Shown: positions 16,741 through 26,549 of the stretch, in pieces
Numbering within the stretch: position 1 is the stretch's first letter
Layout of the letters: each line of letters starts with the position of its first letter
Assembly: GCF_001427525.1 (NCBI RefSeq)
Contig: NZ_LMGU01000001.1
Span: forward strand, 1,645,788 to 1,709,787
Origin: Microbacterium sp. Root61
GTDB taxonomy: Bacteria; Actinomycetota; Actinomycetes; Actinomycetales; Microbacteriaceae
Length of the DNA stretch: 64,000 nucleotides
Direction: 5' to 3'
The notes under the pieces: generated by a model
Seen by the model: only the letters and a program-made list of their open reading frames with translations
What the model was told of the DNA's origin: nothing
The model's database searches: none
Made by a program: the position numbers and the translations under genes

Positions 16741-17067
16741 TCAGTCGGTTGCGTCGAGGAGCGGGTTCGCCGGAGGCCGGCGCCCGGTCTCCTGCTCCCA
16801 GAACTCCAGCTGCTGGGTGAGCGCCTTCGCGAGCTCGAACACCTGCTCGGGAGGGATCCGGATGCGGCTCACGACCCGCGCGGGAACCACCGTGCGGGTC
16901 TCCCCCGTGTCGGGGTCGACCTGCTCCCGCGGGGGCTGGGCGAGGGTGACGAAATCCATCACAAACACCGTCGGGGTATGCCACACATTGGCGAAGTCGG
17001 CGTACGCTCCACCGATCAACTCCGGCGGCAGATCGATCTCGAACTGACGCTGCGCATCGTCGACCAT
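16741..17067 (-). CDS. DUF3467 domain protein
   Basis: A 108-residue protein with the DUF3467 pattern: an LPPELIGGAYADFANVWHT strand-turn, then VMDFVTLAQPP, then a RVVSRIRIPPEQVFELAKAL helix. Family members are small beta-rich proteins of unknown function found widely in bacteria and archaea. I start at the ATG at 17067, preceded by GGGAG at 5 nt. It follows the long nuclease/helicase gene by 25 bp on the same strand and may be co-transcribed with it. Confidence 0.82.
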   Translation of the reverse strand: MVDDAQRQFEIDLPPELIGGAYADFANVWHTPTVFVMDFVTLAQPPREQVDPDTGETRTVVPARVVSRIRIPPEQVFELAKALTQQLEFWEQETGRRPPANPLLDATD

Positions 17068-17092
17068 GGCTGCTCCCTCTGTCGGCGCCAGT

Positions 17093-20000
17093 CTATGCGC
17101 GCGCCTGCGAGACAGGCGCGACCACAGCGGCATCGCCCACGAGGCGGGCGAATCCGCTCAACCGCGCCACGCCCTCCGGCGTGTACGGCAGATCGTCCAG
17201 CAGCCCCGGCGAGTAGACCAGATACGCGGCATGCTGGGCGCGCGAGATCGCCACGTTGAGGCGATTGCGCAGCAGCAGGAACTCGAGCCCGCGCGGCGCA
17301 TCCCTCCCCGAGGACGCCGCGAGCGAGACGATCGCGACCGCGGCCTCCTGACCCTGGAACTTGTCGACCGTACCGACCCGCACGTCGAGGTAACCGGCCG
17401 CGGCCAGTGCTTCTTCGACGGTGACCTGCTGGGCGTTGTACGGCGTGACCACGATCAGGTCACCCTGCTCGAGCGGGCGGGCGGGCAGCGGTGTGATCGC
17501 CCCGTCATCGTCCACCTCGACGTCGCTCCACTCGCGACCGAGCAGATCCTGCACGAGGTCGACGACGGCGGCGGCCTCCTGGGGCGAGTCCGTGGCGTTG
17601 CCGTGATGCCGGATCGGCATCGCCCGCAGCCCGGGGTCGACGCCGGCCAGCGTGCGCACCGCGGTCGCCGGATGCGAGGCGAGCTCGCCCGCATACGACA
17701 GCCGGGACACGGCATCCGCGACTCGCGGATGCATGCGCCACGTGCGGGCCAGGAAGTAGCCGAACTCGCGCGGCACGACGTCGGCGCCGTCCATGACCCA
17801 GCCGAGCGCCGATGTGTCGACGGGTTCGGGGTGCGTGCCCTGACTCACCTGCGGCAGCTGCTGCGGGTCGCCGAGCAGCAGCAGCCGGGGCGCGGCGAGG
17901 GAGACCGCGATCGTGGAGGCGAGGGAGAACTGTCCCGCCTCGTCGATGACGAGCAGATCGAGGCTGCCGCGCGGAACACGGCCCTCGTGCGCGAAGTCCC
18001 ACGCGGTGCCGCCGACCACGTAGCCGGTCTCGACGTGCGCGGCGGTGAAGGAGGCAAGGCCGTTCTTCGGGAACGGGGTGAACGCCGGCTCCTCCTCGGA
18101 CGGCGCCTTCAGCGCCTTGCCGACCAGCTCGCGGGGCACGCCCGCCGCCACGATCCGGTCGAGCATGTGCTCGACGACCGCGTGCGACTGCGCCACGACC
18201 CCGATCTTGAACTGACGGTCGCGGATCAGTCGGGCGATCACGTGCGAGCCGACATAGGTCTTGCCCGTGCCCGGAGGACCCTGCACGGCGAGGTAGCTGT
18301 GATCGAGATCGACCACGCTGCGGACGATCGCGTCGACATCGTCGCCGGTCGAGGCGGCGAGAGCGCCCGAGCGCGTGCGCGGCGGCATCCGCAGCAGGAT
18401 GTCGGTGGCGGGGTCGTGCGGAAGCTGCGGGGAAGCGGCGGCCACGGCATCCGCCCATGCGTCGATCGCGCGCTGCTGGTTGCCGGCACGGGGCGGTGCG
18501 GTCGGCGTGAGCGCGAGGGGCAGCGCGTCCCACGTGACGCCGTCGATGGCGGTCTCCTCGATCACGGCGCCGTCGTCGAGCACCTCGAGCACCTTGACCC
18601 AGCGGGCGGTGTGGATCCAGCGCGGTCGCGCCTCGGACGGGAACGGCGCCGGCAGTTCGTAGACGACGAACGGCTCGCTCCCCACCGACAGGCGCGTGCC
18701 CGGGGCGAGATCACCGTGGAGGGCCACGATGCGCCGCTCGGAGCCGCGCCCGGACTCGAGGAAGTGCCAGTCCGTGACGACGTGACTGCGGGTCGCGTCG
18801 ACGACGAGCACATCGCGCGCGTCCTCCCACACCGACACCGGCTCGCGCAGCCGAAGGAAGTGTGACGCCCAGAACGTCTTGGCCTCGCGCGGGTAGTAGT
18901 CGATCGCCGCCGCGCCCAGTCGCAGCGCGAGCGCCTCTGCGGAATCTTCGGGGTGATCACCGGCGAGCCTCGTCAGCGCGAGCGCCCGCGCCGAGGTCTC
19001 GTAGACCTCTTCGCCGGGCTCGACGTCGATCGTGGGGACCATCCCGGCCTCGCGGGCCCGATCCACGAGCCAGTCGCGCAGGCGTCGCGTGGAGACGCAG
19101 TCGTAGCGGTTGTAGTCGGCGAGATCGTCCAGGATCTCCTGCGCGGCCGTGGCATCCCCGTCGTCCGCGAGCATGCGGGCCTCGACGTAGCGGACGATCG
19201 AGTCATCGCCCTTCTGCACGTCGCTGGTGCGCACCTCGTCGCCCATGTACAGCGGCTCGAGCTTCTTGATCGAGTACGACCGCGATCCGACGCGCAGCGC
19301 GCGGCGCACGATCGGGTACAGGTCGACGAAGACGCCGTCGCGCAGCAGGCGATCGACCTCGTCCTCGCGCACCCCGTAGCGCGCGGCCATCGCCAGCAGG
19401 TGGGACGGCTCGTACGGCGCATAGTGGTAGATGTGCATGTCGGGATGCCGGCGCCGGTGCAGCTTCACGATGTCGAGGAACGCCCCGAGCGCGGCCTTCT
19501 CCTCGGCGAAGGTGTGAGCCCACAGCTCCGAGTACTGCTCGCGCACGTCGACCCAGCCGAACAGGTAGTCGATCCCCCACACCGTGGCGTCGCCCTCGGT
19601 GTACAGCGGATCGCCCTCGAAGTCGAAGAACAGGTCGCCGATGCTCGGGCGCGGCAGGGCGCCGAGCGCGGTCGGCGCGACGACCTCATACGTGGGGATC
19701 GCCGGCGGTGCCGCGGCATCCGTCACCTCGACCGAGGTCGGCACGCCCGCGGGGCTCTCCAGCTGCAGACGGGCCTGCGTGCGCAGCATGCCGAACGTGT
19801 CGGCGCGCACGCCGTCGGGTGCGGCCGGGGCGGCGGCCAGCGCGTCGATCGTGCGGATGCCGGCGTCGCGGAGCCGCTCGCGCTGCACCGGGCGCATGCC
19901 GGCGACCAGCAGCAGATCGCGGGATGCCACGACCTCGGCGTCGCACGTGGCGCACCGACCGCACGCGATCACCGCGAGTTCGCCGCGCTCGTCGCCCCAC

Positions 20001-20647
20001 GCGATGGGTGCGCCCTCGGCCCCGAGCTCGAGCCGGCGGTCGGCGATGAGCGCCCGGAGCCGGTCGCGGCGCAGGCCGAAGACGGGAAGCAGGTCGTCGA
20101 CCTCGTGCACGCTGGTGGTGCCGTCGCCGAGGAGGAGCTCGACCCGATCGGACCGCGGCACGCCGAGCCGGTCGAGCTGGTCGACGTAGGCCGCGAGCTG
20201 CATCAGCGCGGTGACCCGCGCGTGGCGGGCGAGCTTGCTGTCCTGCACCACCCAGCGGCCGTCTTCGTCGCGCACCAGGAAGTCGGCGAACCCGACGAAC
20301 TCGGGTGTCGCGAAGGTCGCCTGGTAGAGGACGGCGGCATCGGAGGCGAGCGCCGCGTTCGTCAGAGCGACCGCCGCGGCGAGCGCCTCGGCATCGGCGG
20401 AAGAAGTCTCGGGGATCTCGACGACCGCGTCGCCGAACCGCGCACGATAGGCCTCCAGGACGCGTACCTCATGCTCACCGCCGAGCCGACCGGCGCGGGC
20501 GAGTGTGGCGTCCTCCGGCTCTTCCACCGCCTCGATCCGCCCCAGCCGCGCATCGATGCCCCGGAGCCATGCGAACTCGCACTCGGCCGCAGCCTTGACG
20601 TCGCTCGCGCTCCAGACGACCCGGCCTTCGTCCTTGATGTAGCGCAT
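17093..20647 (-). CDS. TM0106-type RecB-like nuclease fused to SF1 helicase
   Basis: An 1,184-residue DNA or RNA processing protein. The N-terminal third is a RecB-like nuclease of the TM0106 family (SASDVKAAAECEFAWLRG; GFADFLVRD; VQDSKLARHARVTALMQLAAY; a CGRCATC cysteine cluster that could hold an iron-sulfur centre). A middle RNase-H-like segment follows (FFDFEGDPLY). The C-terminal half is a Dna2/UPF1-like superfamily 1 helicase: Walker A GPPGTGKTYVGSHV, Walker B VIDEAGQFSLAS, GDPQQLPQ, and TVDKFQGQEAAVAIVSL with RLNVAISRAQ. It resembles Dna2 in plan. The ATG at 20647 follows GGAAGGGGAAC. It is divergent from nadE. Confidence 0.9.
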   Translation of the reverse strand: MRYIKDEGRVVWSASDVKAAAECEFAWLRGIDARLGRIEAVEEPEDATLARAGRLGGEHEVRVLEAYRARFGDAVVEIPETSSADAEALAAAVALTNAALASDAAVLYQATFATPEFVGFADFLVRDEDGRWVVQDSKLARHARVTALMQLAAYVDQLDRLGVPRSDRVELLLGDGTTSVHEVDDLLPVFGLRRDRLRALIADRRLELGAEGAPIAWGDERGELAVIACGRCATCDAEVVASRDLLLVAGMRPVQRERLRDAGIRTIDALAAAPAAPDGVRADTFGMLRTQARLQLESPAGVPTSVEVTDAAAPPAIPTYEVVAPTALGALPRPSIGDLFFDFEGDPLYTEGDATVWGIDYLFGWVDVREQYSELWAHTFAEEKAALGAFLDIVKLHRRRHPDMHIYHYAPYEPSHLLAMAARYGVREDEVDRLLRDGVFVDLYPIVRRALRVGSRSYSIKKLEPLYMGDEVRTSDVQKGDDSIVRYVEARMLADDGDATAAQEILDDLADYNRYDCVSTRRLRDWLVDRAREAGMVPTIDVEPGEEVYETSARALALTRLAGDHPEDSAEALALRLGAAAIDYYPREAKTFWASHFLRLREPVSVWEDARDVLVVDATRSHVVTDWHFLESGRGSERRIVALHGDLAPGTRLSVGSEPFVVYELPAPFPSEARPRWIHTARWVKVLEVLDDGAVIEETAIDGVTWDALPLALTPTAPPRAGNQQRAIDAWADAVAAASPQLPHDPATDILLRMPPRTRSGALAASTGDDVDAIVRSVVDLDHSYLAVQGPPGTGKTYVGSHVIARLIRDRQFKIGVVAQSHAVVEHMLDRIVAAGVPRELVGKALKAPSEEEPAFTPFPKNGLASFTAAHVETGYVVGGTAWDFAHEGRVPRGSLDLLVIDEAGQFSLASTIAVSLAAPRLLLLGDPQQLPQVSQGTHPEPVDTSALGWVMDGADVVPREFGYFLARTWRMHPRVADAVSRLSYAGELASHPATAVRTLAGVDPGLRAMPIRHHGNATDSPQEAAAVVDLVQDLLGREWSDVEVDDDGAITPLPARPLEQGDLIVVTPYNAQQVTVEEALAAAGYLDVRVGTVDKFQGQEAAVAIVSLAASSGRDAPRGLEFLLLRNRLNVAISRAQHAAYLVYSPGLLDDLPYTPEGVARLSGFARLVGDAAVVAPVSQARA

Positions 20648-20756
20648 GTTCCCCTTCCGCCCTTCGATCGTAGGCGCGGCCTGCGACATGCCCGCCTCTG
20701 CCGCACGGCGGCCCGCGGTTCCACCGTGCGGCAGCGCGGCCTGACAGACTGGTGCC

Positions 20757-22814
20757 ATGAGCATGGGCCTCCCCTACGAGAGCGCGTACCGGCACGGGTT
20801 CGCACGCATCGCGGCGTGCACGATCCCCGTCGCGGTCGCCGATCCCGCGACCAACGCCGAGGCGATCCTGACGGCCGCGCGCGAGTGCGATGCGGACGCG
20901 GTCGCCGTCGCCGTCTTCCCCGAGCTGAGCCTGACCGGCTATGCGATCGAGGACCTGGTGATGCAGGACGCCGTGCTCGACGCCGTCGAGGCGGCCGTCG
21001 CACGCCTGGTCGAGGCATCCGAGTCACTGCTCCCGATGCTCGTCGTCGGTGCGCCGCTGCGCCACCGCAACCGCCTCTACAACTGCGCCGTGGTGATCCA
21101 TCGCGGCGAGCTGCTCGGCGTCTCCCCCAAGTCCTACCTGCCCACGTACCGCGAGTTCTACGAGCGTCGCTGGTACGCGCCCGGCGACGACCAGCGCGGC
21201 GAGGACATCCTCGTCGGCGGGCTGTACGCCCCGTTCGGGCCGGACCTGCTGTTCGAGGCCCTCGACGTGCCCGGCCTCGTCGTGCACGCCGAGGTCTGCG
21301 AAGACGTGTGGGTGCCGATCCCGCCGTCCTCGCAGGCCGCGCTGGCCGGTGCGACCGTGCTGGTGAACCTCTCCGGCAGCCCGATCACCATCGCCCGGGC
21401 CGATGACCGCAAGGCGCTGTGCCAGAGCCAGTCGCTGCGCTGCCTCGCCGCGTACGCCTACGCCGCCGCAGGGGCGGGCGAATCCACGAACGACGTGTCG
21501 TGGGACGGCCAGACCATGATCTACGAGGGCGGCACGCTGCTCGCCGAGACCGAGCGCTTCCCGGACGGCCCGCGCCACAGTGTCGCCGACGTCGACCTGG
21601 ATCGCCTTCGCCAGGACCGCCTCCGCCAGGGCACGTTCGACGACAACCGGCGCACGCACGACCCGCTGTTCCGCACCGTGCACTTCCGGCTCGACCCGCC
21701 CGCGCGCGACATCGGGCTGCGGCGCACCCTCGACCGGTTCCCGTTCGTGCCGGACGACCCGGCCCGCCTGGCGCAGGACTGCTACGAGGCGTTCAGCATC
21801 CAGGTGTCCGGCCTCGTGCAGCGACTGCAGTCGATCGGAGGCCCCAAGCCCGTCATCGGCGTTAGCGGCGGCCTGGACTCCACCCACGCCCTGCTCGTCG
21901 TCGCCCGCGCAATGGACCGGATGGGCCGCCCGCGCAGCGACATCCTGGCGTACACGATGCCCGGATTCGCGACCTCGGATCACACGAAGTCCAACGCCAT
22001 CGCCCTCGCCGAGGCGATCGGCGCGTCGATCGAGACCATCGACATCCGCGACGCCGCACAGGAGATGCTGGGCAAGATCGGGCATCCGTTCGCCGACGGC
22101 GAGCCGGTGCACGATGTCACGTTCGAGAACGTGCAGGCGGGGCTGCGCACCGACTTCCTGTTCCGTCTCGCGAACCAGAACAACGGGCTCGTGATCGGCA
22201 CCGGCGACCTGTCGGAGCTGGCCCTCGGCTGGATGACCTACGGCGTCGGCGACCAGATGAGCCACTACGCGGTCAACTCCGGCGTGCCCAAGACGCTCAT
22301 CCAGCACGTGATCCGCTGGGTGGTCGCCTCCGGGCAGGTCACGGCCGACACCGCGGCCGTGCTGCAGTCCGTGCTCGACACGGAGATCAGCCCTGAGCTG
22401 GTGCCGGCAGGGCAGGACGGCAAGCTGCAATCCACCGAGGACCGCGTCGGCCCGTACGCCCTGCACGACTTCTCACTGTTCCACGTGCTGCGCTACGGCT
22501 TGCGCCCGTCCAAGATCGCGTTCCTCGCGGAGCGCGCGTGGGCGGATCAGGATGCCGGAGCCTGGCCGCCCGGATTCCCCGAGGACGACCGCTACGCCTA
22601 CGACCAGGCGACGGTCGTGAAGTGGCTGCGGGTGTTCCTGCAGCGGTACTTCGCGTTCGCCCAGTTCAAGCGCTCTGCGATGCCGAACGGCCCCAAGGTG
22701 TCACCGGCGGGCTCGCTGTCGCCCCGCGGCGACTGGCGCGCACCGTCGGACGGCAACGCACGGGTGTGGCTCGCCGAGCTGGATGCCGCACTGCCGGAGC
22801 ACGCGCCGCGCTGA
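20757..22814 (+). CDS. nadE: Glutamine-hydrolysing NAD(+) synthase
   Basis: A 685-residue two-domain enzyme that makes NAD from deamido-NAD, ATP and glutamine. The N-terminal nitrilase-type glutaminase has its Glu in FPELSLTGYAIEDL, Lys in KSYLPTYREFYERR and the nucleophile Cys in EVCEDVWVP. The synthetase domain has the PP-loop SGGLDSTHALLV. The length matches the long actinobacterial NadE. A CAGACT box at 20745-20750 lies 6 nt before the ATG. Confidence 0.96.
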   Translation: MSMGLPYESAYRHGFARIAACTIPVAVADPATNAEAILTAARECDADAVAVAVFPELSLTGYAIEDLVMQDAVLDAVEAAVARLVEASESLLPMLVVGAPLRHRNRLYNCAVVIHRGELLGVSPKSYLPTYREFYERRWYAPGDDQRGEDILVGGLYAPFGPDLLFEALDVPGLVVHAEVCEDVWVPIPPSSQAALAGATVLVNLSGSPITIARADDRKALCQSQSLRCLAAYAYAAAGAGESTNDVSWDGQTMIYEGGTLLAETERFPDGPRHSVADVDLDRLRQDRLRQGTFDDNRRTHDPLFRTVHFRLDPPARDIGLRRTLDRFPFVPDDPARLAQDCYEAFSIQVSGLVQRLQSIGGPKPVIGVSGGLDSTHALLVVARAMDRMGRPRSDILAYTMPGFATSDHTKSNAIALAEAIGASIETIDIRDAAQEMLGKIGHPFADGEPVHDVTFENVQAGLRTDFLFRLANQNNGLVIGTGDLSELALGWMTYGVGDQMSHYAVNSGVPKTLIQHVIRWVVASGQVTADTAAVLQSVLDTEISPELVPAGQDGKLQSTEDRVGPYALHDFSLFHVLRYGLRPSKIAFLAERAWADQDAGAWPPGFPEDDRYAYDQATVVKWLRVFLQRYFAFAQFKRSAMPNGPKVSPAGSLSPRGDWRAPSDGNARVWLAELDAALPEHAPR

Positions 22815-22839
22815 GCCGCGGCATCCGTCGCCCGACCCC

Positions 22840-23412
22840 TCAGACCTTCGCGTGCGCGAGGGTGATGATCCATGCGTCGCGCGACAGGTCCGTGATCTCG
22901 TACTGGGCGTGCCGGTCGCGGATCCAGCCCTTGCGGCGCGCGGTGTCCAGGCGCACGTACTCGGGCTTGACCCGTACGCCGCGCGCGTCGGCCTCGAGCA
23001 CCGCCTGCACGCGGGTCCAGTGCGAGATCAGCTCCAGGATGTTGGATTCGTCCAGCAGGTGAGAGTGCCGCTGCATGTCGTGGATCGTGACCTCGTCGGG
23101 CTGCAGATCGCGGATGTCGAGGCCGAACACGAACGTCGGGTCGGCGATCGCCACGACGGTGGCCGTACGGAAGCTCGCGGTCTTGATGACGAACGGCAAC
23201 TCTTCCTCACCGCGGGTCGCGATGAGGCGCGTGTGATAGCCGAACTGCTGGGGCGCTTCGCGATCGACGCGCACGTCCTTCAGCTCCAGTCCGAGCTTGT
23301 CGGCGACCAGTTCACGGGCCAGGATGCGGCGACGATCGTGGACCGTGACCTTCGGGTCCCAGCCCAGTCGCGCGGAGATGCCGTCCGGCGTGTCCAGCAG
23401 TACCGATTCCAT
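22840..23412 (-). CDS. 4'-phosphopantetheinyl-transferase-like protein, degenerate active site
   Basis: A 190-residue protein that I place in the Sfp-type phosphopantetheinyl transferase fold by alignment of motifs. FVFGLDIRDLQPDE (about 94-107) matches the GVDIE metal-binding strand, and HWTRVQAVLEADARG (about 131-145) matches WxxKExxxKAxG. Of the Sfp magnesium ligands the Asp is kept, but the Glu of GVDIE is Arg here, and the KE of the second motif is VQ, with Glu replacing the later Lys. It may bind an acyl-carrier protein or CoA without the usual catalysis. GGGGAG lies just before the ATG. The assignment is inference; the gene itself is solid. Confidence 0.6.
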   Translation of the reverse strand: MESVLLDTPDGISARLGWDPKVTVHDRRRILARELVADKLGLELKDVRVDREAPQQFGYHTRLIATRGEEELPFVIKTASFRTATVVAIADPTFVFGLDIRDLQPDEVTIHDMQRHSHLLDESNILELISHWTRVQAVLEADARGVRVKPEYVRLDTARRKGWIRDRHAQYEITDLSRDAWIITLAHAKV

Positions 23413-23532
23413 GCTTCTCCCCGTTCCGCGGCGGTCTCGCCACACTCTCATCTTGGCCGCTCGGAGCACCGAAGCACAGGAGACACCCGGCGGGGAGGAG
23501 AACCGCGGATGCCGGGTGCCAGACTGAGGGGC

Positions 23533-24996
23533 ATGGCACCGAGAGCGACGGTGGTCGGCAGCGGCCCGAACGGGCTCGTCGCCGCGGTCTCGCTCGCCCG
23601 CGCGGGGTACACCGTGCGGGTACTCGAGGCCGCGCACACGATCGGCGGCGGCATCCGGACGGCGGCACTCACGCTGCCCGGCTACCGGCACGACGTCGGT
23701 TCGGCCGTGCACCCGGCGGCGCTGAGCTCGCCGTTCTTCCGCGCCTTCGGGCTGCGGCGGCGCATCGACTGGGTCGTGCCGGAGGCGTCGTTCGCGCATC
23801 CGCTGGATGGGGACCGTGCCGCGATCGCGTGGCGCGACCTCGATCGCACGGTGGACGGCCTCGGGCGCGACGGCCGGGCGTGGGCGGCGATGATCGGCGC
23901 TCTCAACGATCGTCTCGCGCAGCTCGTCGACTTCACCGGCTCCCAGCTGCTGCGGATGCCGCGGCACCCGCTCGTCGCCGCCCGTTTCGGCCTCGACGCG
24001 CTGGCGATGGGAACGCACCTCGGACGCGCGGTGCTGCGCACCGAGGCCGGAGCTGCGCTGCTGTCGGGCGTGCTGGCACACGCCAACACGCGGCTGCCGA
24101 GCCTCGCGTCGGCCGCCTCGGGCCTGTTCCTGGCCGCGCACACCCACACCGACGACGGATGGGCGTTCCCGGTCGGGGGCGCGCAGTCCATCGCCGACGT
24201 CCTCACCGCCGACCTGTACGCGCACGGCGGCACCATCGAGACCGGCGTGCACGTGCACGGGCTCGGCGACCTCGACGTCGGCGACCCGCAGCGCGGCGAC
24301 ATCCTGCTCCTGGACACCTCGCCGCGACTGCTCCTGACTCACCCGGACCTGCCCCCGCGTTACGCCCGTGCCGTGCGGGACTATCGCTACGGCGCGGCCG
24401 CCGCGAAGGTCGACTTCGCTCTGGACGGACCGATCCCCTGGCGCGACCCGGCCACCGCACTGGCACCGACAGTGCATCTGGGCGGGACCCGGGCCGAGGT
24501 GGAGGCGAGCGAGAACGAGGTCGCCCGGGGACGGGTCTCGGCGCGTCCCTATGTCCTCGCGGTGCAGCCGTCGGCGCTGGATGCCACCCGGGCTCCGGCC
24601 GGGCACGCGGTGCTGTGGACGTACGTGCACGTGCCGGCGGGGTCGACCCTGGATCCCACCGAACTCGTCATCGCCCAGGTGGAGCGCTTCGCGCCGGGGT
24701 TCCGCGAGCGCATCCTCGCCACGCACGTGACCTCCGCGGTGCAGCAGGCCGCGCAGAACCCGAGCAACATCGGCGGAGACATCCTGGGTGGCGCGTTCAC
24801 GATGCTGCAGGCCGTACGACGACCTGTCGTGTCGACCACACCCTGGCGCACACCGCTGCCCGGCGTCTACCTCGCTTCCGCGTCCACTCCACCCGGCCCC
24901 GGAGTCACCGGCATGCCCGGGTGGTACGCCGCCCGCCAGGCCCTGGCCGATGCCGGGACACCCGCGACGCTCGAGGACCTGTTCGTCCCGAAGTGA
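23533..24996 (+). CDS. FAD-dependent oxidoreductase (phytoene-dehydrogenase-like)
   Basis: A 487-residue flavoprotein. VVGSGPNGLVAAVSLARAGY is the FAD dinucleotide fold, with the acidic residue of VLEAAHTIGGG after it. The C-terminal PGPGVTGMPGWYAARQAL segment closes the FAD site as in carotenoid desaturase/CrtI-like amine oxidases. No carotenoid genes are nearby, so the substrate is open. CAGACT at 23520-23525 lies 7 nt upstream of the ATG. Confidence 0.88.
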   Translation: MAPRATVVGSGPNGLVAAVSLARAGYTVRVLEAAHTIGGGIRTAALTLPGYRHDVGSAVHPAALSSPFFRAFGLRRRIDWVVPEASFAHPLDGDRAAIAWRDLDRTVDGLGRDGRAWAAMIGALNDRLAQLVDFTGSQLLRMPRHPLVAARFGLDALAMGTHLGRAVLRTEAGAALLSGVLAHANTRLPSLASAASGLFLAAHTHTDDGWAFPVGGAQSIADVLTADLYAHGGTIETGVHVHGLGDLDVGDPQRGDILLLDTSPRLLLTHPDLPPRYARAVRDYRYGAAAAKVDFALDGPIPWRDPATALAPTVHLGGTRAEVEASENEVARGRVSARPYVLAVQPSALDATRAPAGHAVLWTYVHVPAGSTLDPTELVIAQVERFAPGFRERILATHVTSAVQQAAQNPSNIGGDILGGAFTMLQAVRRPVVSTTPWRTPLPGVYLASASTPPGPGVTGMPGWYAARQALADAGTPATLEDLFVPK

Positions 24997-25029
24997 CACG
25001 GACTCCCCCGCCGGGCGTACCGTGACGGC

Positions 25030-26505
25030 ATGGACGGCTTCGCCGCGCTCGACTTCGAGTTCGCACGTCAGGTGCTCCAGCGCGGGATCGCGGTCCTGTA
25101 CCTCGTCGCGTTCGCGTCGTCGCTGAACCAGTTCCGCCCGCTGCTGGGCGAGCACGGCCTCCTGCCGGCGCCGGAGCTCCTCGCCTGGGTCGCCGAGTCC
25201 CCGCAGCGACGGCGGATGCTGCACCCCACGCTCTTCCGTTTCTGGCGGTACACCGACCGGCGTCTCGTCGCGATCTGCGTCGGGGGGATCGCCGTCGCGG
25301 TGCTCCTGGCGGTGGGCGTGCCGCAGCTTGGGCCGCCCTGGGTGCCGATGCTCTGCTTCCTCGTGCTGTGGGGGCTGTACATGTCGATCGTCAGCATCGG
25401 CCAGACGTTCTACGCCTTCGGGTGGGAGATGCTCCTGCTGGAGGCCGGGTTCGTCTGCGCCTTCCTCGGCTCGGACAGCCAGCCCCCACCGACCGCGGTC
25501 ATCGTGCTGTGCTGGTGGCTGGTGTTCCGACTCGAGTTCGGCGCCGGCATGATCAAGCTCCGCGGCGGCCGCGAGTGGCGGGATCTGACCGCGCTCATGT
25601 ACCACCACGAGACTCAGCCGATGCCGGGCCCGCTCAGTCGTACCGCGCATCTGCTGCCCGCGTGGTTCCACCGGTTCGAGGTGCTCGGCAACCACTTCTC
25701 GCAGCTGGTCGTGCCGTGGTTCCTGTTCGCACCGCTGCTCGGGCTGTGGATCGCCGGTCCGTGGCCGAACATCGTCGGCACCGCCGCCGCCGCAATCATC
25801 ATCGCGACGCAGGCGTGGCTGATCGCGACAGGCAACTTCGCCTGGCTCAACTGGGCGGCGGTCGTCCTGGCGTTCTCGGGAGTCGCGCTGCCGCTCGGTG
25901 GCGCCTCGCCTGTGGCGTCGGAGCCACCGTGGATCCTCGACGGCATCCCGCTGTACTGGGTGGTGCTCACCGGTGCGGTGGCGGCCGGGTACGTCGTGAT
26001 CAGCGTGCCCGCCGCCCGCAACCTGGCGGCGCGGCGCCAGCTGATGAACGCGAGCTTCAACCGCTGGCAGCTCGCCAACGCCTACGGCGCGTTCGGCACC
26101 GTCACGAAGGAGCGCATCGAGATCGTCGTCGAAGGCGCCCTCGAACAGGATCCGGATGCCGCGCAGTGGCGTGCGTACGAGTTCAAGGGCAAGCCGGGCG
26201 ATGTGCGGCGGATGCCCCGGCAGTTCGCCCCGTACCATCTGCGTCTCGACTGGCTGATGTGGTTCCTGCCCCTCGGCCGTTCGATGGAGGACTGGTTCAC
26301 GGCGTTCCTGGTGCGTCTGCTCGAGGCGGACGCACCCACCCTGCGGCTGCTCGCCGGGGATCCGTTCGACGGCGCGCGTCCGCGCTGGATCCGCGCGGTG
26401 TCGTACCGCTACCGTTTCGCGACGCGAGACGAGTTCCGCGCCTCGCACGCGCGCTGGGTCCGCGACCGGCGGCGGGTGATCCTCGGCCCGATGTCGCTGC
26501 GCTGA
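25030..26505 (+). CDS. Lipase maturation factor family membrane protein
   Basis: A 491-residue membrane protein of the LMF1 family. FGWEMLLLEAGFVCAFLG, RLEFGAGMIKLRGGREWRDL and TALMYHHETQPMPGPLS are family marks, and the C-terminal third (YEFKGKPGDVRRMPRQFAPYH, given in two parts because of length: YEFKGKPGDVRR and MPRQFAPYHLRLDW) is the soluble LMF domain. In animals LMF1 helps lipases fold in the endoplasmic reticulum; in bacteria the role is unknown. TACCGT at 25018-25023 lies 6 nt before the ATG. Confidence 0.9.
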   Translation: MDGFAALDFEFARQVLQRGIAVLYLVAFASSLNQFRPLLGEHGLLPAPELLAWVAESPQRRRMLHPTLFRFWRYTDRRLVAICVGGIAVAVLLAVGVPQLGPPWVPMLCFLVLWGLYMSIVSIGQTFYAFGWEMLLLEAGFVCAFLGSDSQPPPTAVIVLCWWLVFRLEFGAGMIKLRGGREWRDLTALMYHHETQPMPGPLSRTAHLLPAWFHRFEVLGNHFSQLVVPWFLFAPLLGLWIAGPWPNIVGTAAAAIIIATQAWLIATGNFAWLNWAAVVLAFSGVALPLGGASPVASEPPWILDGIPLYWVVLTGAVAAGYVVISVPAARNLAARRQLMNASFNRWQLANAYGAFGTVTKERIEIVVEGALEQDPDAAQWRAYEFKGKPGDVRRMPRQFAPYHLRLDWLMWFLPLGRSMEDWFTAFLVRLLEADAPTLRLLAGDPFDGARPRWIRAVSYRYRFATRDEFRASHARWVRDRRRVILGPMSLR

Positions 26506-26549
26506 CCGGGCACGCGCGCACGTCGCCTCGTACGGAGGACAATGGTGGG

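Noticed and set aside
23533..24996. Carotenoid desaturase assignment for the FAD oxidoreductase
   Set aside because: The fold matches the CrtI-like group, but no crt genes are nearby and motif-level similarity does not fix the substrate.
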